A DNA stretch of 64,000 nucleotides from the NCBI RefSeq assembly GCF_009728935.1, contig NZ_CP034235.1, positions 528,501 through 592,500 on the forward strand, written 5' to 3'. The notes beneath the pieces were generated by a model. It worked only from the letters and a program-made list of their open reading frames with translations, was not told where the DNA came from and did not search any database. This document shows positions 24,380-33,300 of this stretch, in pieces. Position 1 is the first letter of the stretch, and each line of letters opens with the position of its first letter. Position numbers and translations under genes: made by a program. The DNA comes from Paenibacillus psychroresistens. GTDB lineage: Bacteria; Bacillota; Bacilli; Paenibacillales; NBRC-103111.

Positions 24380-27300
24380 ATGAGAATTAGAAAATTAATA
24401 GCTTTATTAATGGTATTTGTGCTTTTGGCAGGGAGCATTCCATCTTATGCTGCAGCCCATGCTTTAGACAAATGGAATATGCGGAATCCGTTGCCTACAG
24501 CTAATAAGTTGAATGGTGTCGCCTTCGGCGTCAGCAAGTTTGTGACAGTGGGGTACAATGGTTTTATTGCTACCTCCCCTGACGGATCGACCTGGACGAG
24601 CCAAACGAGCGGCACTACGAATTCTCTTAATGGCATCTTCTTCGATAACTCCCACCAACAGTTTGTGGTGGTTGGGCAAAGTGGAACAATATTAACTTCC
24701 CCAAACGGAGTTACTTGGACGAGCCGAGATAGCAAAACTACAAATTCTCTTAATGGTGTAGTCAACAGCGGCAGCAACATTGCAGTAGTGGGGGCAGGTG
24801 GGAAGATATTAACTTCCCCAAACGGAGTTATTTGGACGAGCCGAGACAGCAAAACTACGAATGATCTTAATGATATCGCCTCCAGCTACGGGTTTTACGC
24901 AGTGGGGTCAGGTGGAAAGATTGTTTTCTCCAGTGATGAAGGAGTGACCTGGACGAGCCAAACGAGCGGCACTACGAAATCTCTTAATGACATCATTACC
25001 GTCGGCGACGATGGTTTGGTAGTAGTAGGGAATGATGGAACGGTATTGATCAATGAGAATTACACAGGTTCTAAATGGTATAGCGTAAACAGCGGCACTA
25101 CGAAGCACCTTAATAGCATCTATGGGGACCCGTATGGATCTGAAATACGTGTGGCGGTGGGCGCAGGTGGAACAATATCGACCGCGACCTGGGAGTTCGT
25201 TGGAACGAAACGGGCGTGGACTCCGACGAACCGAACGAGCGGCACTGTGTATTCTCTTAATGCCGTGACCAAAGGCAATAGCACGTATGTGGCGGTTGGG
25301 GATGCTGGAACGATATTGAGCTCAAGCAACGGATCGAGTTGGACGCTTCGAACTAAAGGCAATATAAATACGCTTAATAGCGTCATTTATGTCAACGGCA
25401 AGTATATGGCGGTGGGGTTGAATGGAACACTTGCAAGCTCATCTGACGGAGGGACCTGGACAAGCCAAACGAGTGGATCTAATGAGTTTAAGGGAGTTTC
25501 TTATGGTGCCATCAACGGCACCGGCACGTATGTGGCCGTGGGGGTTGGAGGAACGATTAAATCCTCATCTAACGGAACGACCTGGGCGAACAAAACGAGC
25601 AACATTACGACTGCTCTTAATGGAGTCGCCTACGGCACAGTTACCTTTACCCACACTGATACGTTTATAGCGGTAGGAGATGCTGGGAAATTATTGATCT
25701 CCAATGACGGAACAACCTGGGCGAGCAAAACGAGCAGCACTACGAGCGCTCTTAATGGAATCACCTACGGAATTGTCAACACCACCGGCACGTATGTGGC
25801 GGTAGGGGCTGGTGGAACAATAGTGGCCTCAACTAACGGAAATACCTGGACGAGCAAAGCGAGCGGTACTACGAGTGCTCTTAATGGCGTAGCCTACGGC
25901 GACGTCAACGGCATCGGCAAGTATGTGGCGGTGGGAGATGCCGGAACGATTAGGACCTCCCTAGACGGAACGACTTGGACGAGCGTAACTAGCGGCATTA
26001 CGAATAATCTTAAAGGAATCACCTACAACAACGGTATATATGTGGCGGTTGGGCAAGCTGGAAGGATGTTGACTTCCAGTAATGGAACGAGTTGGGCTAA
26101 GCGAACGAGCGACACTGGGAATGATCTTAATGGAATCGCCTACGGCAACGGCAAGTATGTGGCGGTTGGGGTAGGTGGAACCATATTACAAACAAACCTA
26201 GAGGCGCCATCGGGAGTAACGGCAACGGCGGAAGACAGGCAGGTGACATTAAGCTGGAGCAGTGTACCAGGTGCGACTAGCTATAAGGTTTACATGGGAA
26301 CCGCGACCGGTTCGTATAACGCAACGCCGCTAGCGACGGTGAGCAGCGGAACAACGCACACGGCAACAATCCTGACTAACGGCACGAGGTACTACTTCGT
26401 CGTGAAAGCCAGCAACACGGCAGGCGACAGTACGAATTCTCTTGAAGCAAGCGCTATGCCAGCAAAAGTACCTGATGCGCCAACGGGAGTAACGGCAGCA
26501 GCGGGGGACCGACAAGCGATAGTCAGCTTCACAGCTTCAGCGAATAACGGTGGAAGTCCCATCACAGGTTATACGGTTACATCGAGCCCTGGTGGCTTTA
26601 CAGCAACCGGTACAAGCAGTCCGCTTGCAGTGACAGGATTGGAATTCGACGTGCCTTATACATTCACGGTAACGGCAACGAACAGCGCAGGTAATTCAGC
26701 AGCTTCCGTCGAGTCAAACAGCGCGACGCCGACTGCAGTACTAGAGCTTGCCTATACCGTTACCGCATCTGCGGCTTCGCTGACCCCGACGGTCGGGGGG
26801 GACAATGCGATCACGCTGACCGTGAAGGATTCGCAGCGGAATATAGATACGTCGTTTACGGGAGGGCATCTCGTAACGATATCAGGGTATGAGCTAGCAG
26901 GTGATGGCTCTTACGGCAGCTTTAATGGAATTAACCTGAGCGAATCGCCGAATGCGATTAACGTTGAGTTTGTGAATGGTGCAGCCACGGCGAACTTGAA
27001 GCTGAACAAAGCGGCGATGCAAACCATCCGTTTGAGTGTGGATGGCGTGATAGTGTCCGCGGCGAATCTGTTGAATTTATCTACTGGAAATGAGCCGGTT
27101 GCACCAACAGTGACAACGGATACGGATATCCAAGAAATCACAGCCAGTGGGGCTACAGTTGGTGGAAATGTAACGTCAGATGGAAATACTGCCATTACGG
27201 TACGCGGCGTTGTATATTCTACGAGTCCCAACCCGACGATAAATGATACCATTGTCACTACTGCTGGAACAACAGGATCGTATTCATCGATAATAACAGG

Positions 27301-30300
27301 TCTAGCAATAAGTCAGATATATTATGTTCGTGCGTATGCAACGAATATTGTCGGAACCAGCTACGGAGATGAAGTGAATTTTACAACCTCGGCTGAGCCA
27401 GCACTAACGGCATTGGCGGGAGACGGCAAGGTAGAGTTAAGCTGGAACAGCGTAACGGGTGCGACGAATTACAAGATATCACAAGGAACCGAGCCCGGCC
27501 TTTATGATGCAACAACGACGGTGAGCACCGCAACTTATACAGTGTTGGGCTTGACGAACGAAACGACGTATTACTTCGTCGTGGTAGCGAGCAACGATGA
27601 TGGCGACATTGTCAGTTCTAATGAAGCAAGCGCTACGCCTAACATTAGTATGCCAACGCTGACGACAGATACAGCAACAAGCATCACAAGCAGCGGAGCG
27701 ACTGTGAGCGGGGAAGTGACGGACGATGGCGGAGCTGTGATCACAGAAAGCGGCATTGCCTACTCCACGAGTCCCCACCCGACGACTTTGAAGGCTGCTG
27801 CAGGAACTATGGGATCGTTTAGCGTGAATTTAAGTGGTTTAAAGCCGAATACGCGCTACTATTATCGGGCGTATGCTAAGAACTTGTACGGAACCCACTA
27901 TGGGGACGAAAGCCATTTTACAACGGATGTGGTATATGGGAAGGTGGGTCCTTCCATTATTAATGCGCAAGATTCACATGAGCTTCAATTAACAGGCAAA
28001 GGCTTCAATGCAGATTCGCCTGAGGAGTTTACCATGTATCTGGAGGACGAAGATAGCGTCCAATATCCATTCTTGGCTAATGGCATTAAATATAAGTCGG
28101 ATAAACCTAATCAGCTTACGCTTGTATTACCGTCTAATCTGCCTTTCGGCAGCTATAATTTATATATTAAACATGCGTCTTTTGACGCTACCCAAATATT
28201 CTATGGAGCTGTGACGATAACCAACATTTATTACAAGGTTAATATTAATAATCCTAATAAAAGTAAAAAAGGCCAAGTTGAGAAAATTTTCCTTGAAGGA
28301 CATTTTGTTAAGGAGGACCCTGATGAATCTATATATACCTTAGAATATACAGACCAAGTTGTGAATATCAATGACAATCTGTATTTCAAGGGGCCTTTCC
28401 TTACAGTAGATAAATCAAACCCTAACAAAGAAACGATTTCAGGTAATGGCAGATTATATGTAAAGATGGAAAAAGGAACAGAAACAGATAAAATAACCAA
28501 GAAAAAGAAAAAGATATATGCCAATATAACGATTCGTGAAGGCGAGTTTGAATTCAGTGCGAGCAACTTCAAGTTTGCCATGACGGATCTGGTTCATGGT
28601 GTGGCAGATAAGGCTAACTTTCTAGGGATCGATGTGCCAAATTTACCGATTGAAATCAGATCTTTTACCTTTATACCAGGTGGGATCCGTGTGTCTGGCA
28701 CCATGGATATTGTGTTTGGTGCAGGTGCCACAACAATTAAAGGGACAGGGGATGTCCCTGCTCTTGATTTTAAAGGAAAGAAAGTGGATATAGCCGGAAA
28801 CTTTGCACTAACAGGGGATTTCAAGAACGGTCCCTTTGAGAACGCAGAGGTAAGATTTGGCTTGGACACCAAAATTAAAGAATACAGATTTGGTGCAGAA
28901 GTTCTGCTCAGAAAGACTCAGCTTGGCTTTGACACGGATTTCACGATTAAGAATAAAAAGCTGGACATGATGAAATTTGTGATATATGCGGAGGTCAAAA
29001 TTCCTGAGACGAATATGCAATTCACATCGTTTGGAGGTCAAGCAGAACATTTAACGAATCCACCGATTGTGTACCATGCGCTTACGAGTCTTTCCGATTT
29101 TACGTCGCCAGTAATTAATGGTAAAAACATGATCAACATAGAGGATATAGACTTAACGCTATACAATGACCACATCGAAGGTACAGGGGAAGCGAAATTC
29201 TATAATATCAAGATAGCGGATCTTATTCTCGGGCTATATACCAAAAAAATTACGGAGAAGAAAAAAGGTAAGGAAACAGTTACACACAAGCCCGGTATTG
29301 AACTGGAAGGTATTGTGGATGTAGCAGATAAAGACATAATAGTCGGGGATTTGAGTATGAAGGGCACTGAAGACGGTATTGCCGGACATGTCGATGCCAA
29401 AGTAAAAGTTCCGAATGAAGTGCCATTTATTGGTAGCAAAACATTGGGCACTGCTGAGATAGACTTTAACAAAGAGAGATTTAAAGCGGGCCTCTCATTG
29501 GCTATGGTCCCGTTTACGCTGTTGTATAAGTTTAAAGATAAAAAAGTGAAATTTAATTTTGACTTGAAGGCTATTGAAAAGTTAGTAAAAAAAGGTATTG
29601 TAAAAGCAACAGGCAAAATAAAAAAAGGTTTTGAAAAGCTTGGTGGAGATATTGATGATTTTTTCAGTGATCTTGCCTCTGTGAATAGCAAAGGGCGGGT
29701 GATGATGCTCTCCGTAAACCAGGGAATCAATCAGAATGAAATCATTGGCGGAAAGCTATTTAACCAAATTAATATGCAGCCGACCGCAAGAGGCAAGCTC
29801 ATTCCTGGTTATGCGACGACGCTTGTAACGGAAACCAATCCCGTTGTAACGGTGGAGAAATTAGGCTTGCAGCCAACTGCAAACAACGACACGGTGGATG
29901 CGGTTAAAGGAGAAACGACATTGCACGTGAAAAGTGCATCAGCCAAGCTACTAATCGTGGATCATGCCAAATCAACGGAGGCTCAGCAGAATCTGGATGG
30001 AATTAAGCTGTATGATCCTAATGGAGACGTATGGAATTGGCAAGCGAGCTATTATGATGAAGCAAACGGAAGAATCTTTGTTCAGCTTCCAGCTGGAAGT
30101 ACGGGAGATTGGAAAGTAGTTTCTACCTTTGATTTGCATGCGGAGCTTTATGATGTTCCGACAGCTACCAAGCTTCAAGATGTGACTGCTTATGCTCAGA
30201 ATAAAGCAAGCCAAGTTACACATTCGATCGAGATCAGCGCTGCATATTCAGGCTTGGTGATATTGAATCATGCATCGGCAGATACACGAATCATCCAGCC

Positions 30301-33300
30301 GGATGGAGTCGAATATGAGCTTCGTTATGAGGCTTCAGCATCTAAAGCTGCAAATGCTGATTACAATGTGACTAGTCACACGCTTACTGTGGAGGTTGAC
30401 TTTGATCAAATTGGCACTTGGAAATTTATCTCAAACGATACGATGGGCATGGAGATTCATAAATCGATGTTCCGCAATCCGAATATCAGCATAGTTGAAC
30501 TAACAAAAAAGCTGGCTTCTGCTGACTACACTTTATTCGTTCCGCTTGATTTCAATAAAGCTGGCATGAAGCTGATCGAGATTGAGAATGGCAAGGTAGG
30601 TAGTGTGCTGATCAAACCGGATGGACATGTCTATGCTTCGGAAACAGATGCAGCTAGTCCAGCCTGGAATACGTTCGTAGAGGAAGATTCCGATACGTTA
30701 AATATTGTGGCGGATGTTGCCCAGACCGGCACTTGGTTGGTGGATGCAGGCGAGGATGCGCAAGTGAGCTTGTACACTGTAAATGCGAAGGCTTCGATGT
30801 CTAAGCTGGAGGCGTGGAAGAAAGCGTCTGAAATGAGTACACCTATTAATTTCAGCAAATCCATGGGAGAGCAAGTGTGGACGGAGATTAGTTATGCAAC
30901 GCCAGCCACGAAGCTGTTCCGATCAGATGGTACAGAATACGAGCTTGTGCTGGATTCAAACGATCCCAGCTGGAATGCCAAGTATGATGAAGTAACAGAG
31001 ATCCTGTCTGTGTTGATAAATGTAGATGTTGAAGGCACATGGATTGTGAGATCAGAGGATTATACATCTATATCGATGCTAGTTTATGATTCAGCGATCA
31101 CCATGGCGGAATTAAATGATAATCAGGCTGAGTATACCTCATTTCTGGATATGAACGAGAAAGGAACATTCTTGTTTGATATTGCGGGAGGCAATGAGAC
31201 CACTCAACTTATAGCTCCGGATGGTACAACAGTATCTATCATTACCGATGAGAGCAATCCTGAATGCAATGCGATCCTCAATTTGGAGGATAACTCAATA
31301 AAGGTAACTGTAAATATAGCTGCTGATCAAACGGGTGAATGGCAAATTGTTTCTATTGGGTCCGTTAGTGTGAACCTGTACAAGCTTGCTCCAATGCCTG
31401 AAGTGGATCTATTCCAAGCGAGCAAGGTGCCTGGGCTTAACCGATTTGAGCTTAGCTGGAATGTGGCAAACGCGAAGGAAGATACCAAGGTTCGTGTTAT
31501 ATTGACGGATAGTCCCGATAAAAGATTAGGTGAAGAGCTAGCGATTGACTTGCCTGCATCCGGTGTAAGGACGATTACGCTTCCTGAAGGACTTCTAGCT
31601 AAGCAATACTATATCGTCTTGGTTGCTGACAGTGAAAGCTTCGGACCGATATTCAAAGTGCTGGATCAGCCCATCGAAGTTACAGCCATGCGTAAGTTGG
31701 CCCAGCCTCAAGATGTAACGGTTGTATCTACAGGGAATGGTGTCATAGAGCTTGCCTTTAAGGATACGAATTGGCAGGACGTGACTTCCTACCGTGTTTT
31801 TGCAACTGATTCACGTGAGGGCATGGATAACGGCGGCAGTTCAGTGGAACTCGTTCCTGCCGCGCAAGAGCAGCAGCAGGCGATTATTGCTGATCTGATA
31901 CCGGGAGTTTCGTATTATTTAAGTGTGATGGCGTTCAGTGAGAAGGCGATCAGTAAGACAGAAACAGCTCTACTAGTGAGCGATCCCACTGCAGACATTA
32001 AAGTCGATTTGCCAGTACCTGTTCCAGCGAAGATGACTGTTGGACTGAATGTATACGGTGCTCCTAGAGTGGATTATCTATACACGCCTGAAGATCTTGA
32101 AGGTCTGACAGCCGAGGAGCAGGAGGCGCTGGAAGAGAAGATTACTTTAAGCTCAGCTAGTCAAGTGGCTGTAAACATCACAAGTGATCAGGATGCTGAT
32201 ATAGAGCTGTTCGTTAATGGAAAATCTGTTGACGTCGCACATGCGACCACAACGACACCAGCATCGTTTTTACTTGCGAATCTGACCGAACGCGATTATA
32301 CCCTTGAGGTGAAATCTGTGAATGCGCGCGGTGATAAGAGCAGCAATGAACAGTTGCTATATATCAATCGAACAGCGCCTTACTTGTCAGTGAACAATGC
32401 TGTTTATGGCCAAGTCATGGATGGCAGCAGCGTTAAGCTGACGGGTACATCGGAGCTAGGCGTTCGCTTGACCATCAATGATAGGTTAGTTCCGGTTGAC
32501 CAGTACGGAAGATTCGCTTATGTTACCCTTTTTCCGGAAGATGGTGAGCTGAACTTATTGCTTGTTGCTGAGAATGAGCTTGGATTTAAGACGAAGCTGC
32601 CAATGAGAATTTACCAAGGCGAAATAGGTGAACCGGGAGATCCAGCCGATCTTGCAGCACTGACGATGGACGAGGGAGAGCTGTCTCCCTCCTTCGATCC
32701 TAATGTTCAGACATATAGTGCGGCAATGGATGCAAGTACGAAAGAAGTGCTTGTTACGGCAGTGCCTGTGGAGCCGGATGCTGCAGTAACGATTAATGGC
32801 ATTCCGACGGATGAGAACTATTCAGCTTTGATCGAATTATCTTCCGCATCGTCCCTGATTACAGTTGTTGTATCTAAAGGTAGCAACAGCAAGACGTATA
32901 CATTGGCACTGCAGCCTACTTCGAGCTTGGCTGCGTTAAGCAATATGACGATAAATGGGTTTGATAACGAATTGAATGAAGTTGCTCCAAAGCCAGAGCT
33001 TAGCTCAACCTTCAGCAGCCTAAAAGAAACATATAGTGTGATTGCAGCTAATAACGTAACGCAGATCAGCATCATTCCGACTAGTGAAGTAGCGGATTCG
33101 TTACTGGAAGTAAATGGGGTTTCAGTGCTAGATGGACAAGCATCGGCTAAGATTCCTTTGAATGTAGGTGATAATATCCTCACCATTCAAGTGATTTCTC
33201 TGGATGAATCCAAGTTAGCGGTTGAAGACCGTGACCCGGCGCTTTCAAGAACGTACACCATTACGGTAACACGGGCAGCAAATTCTATAGCCGAGTTGAG

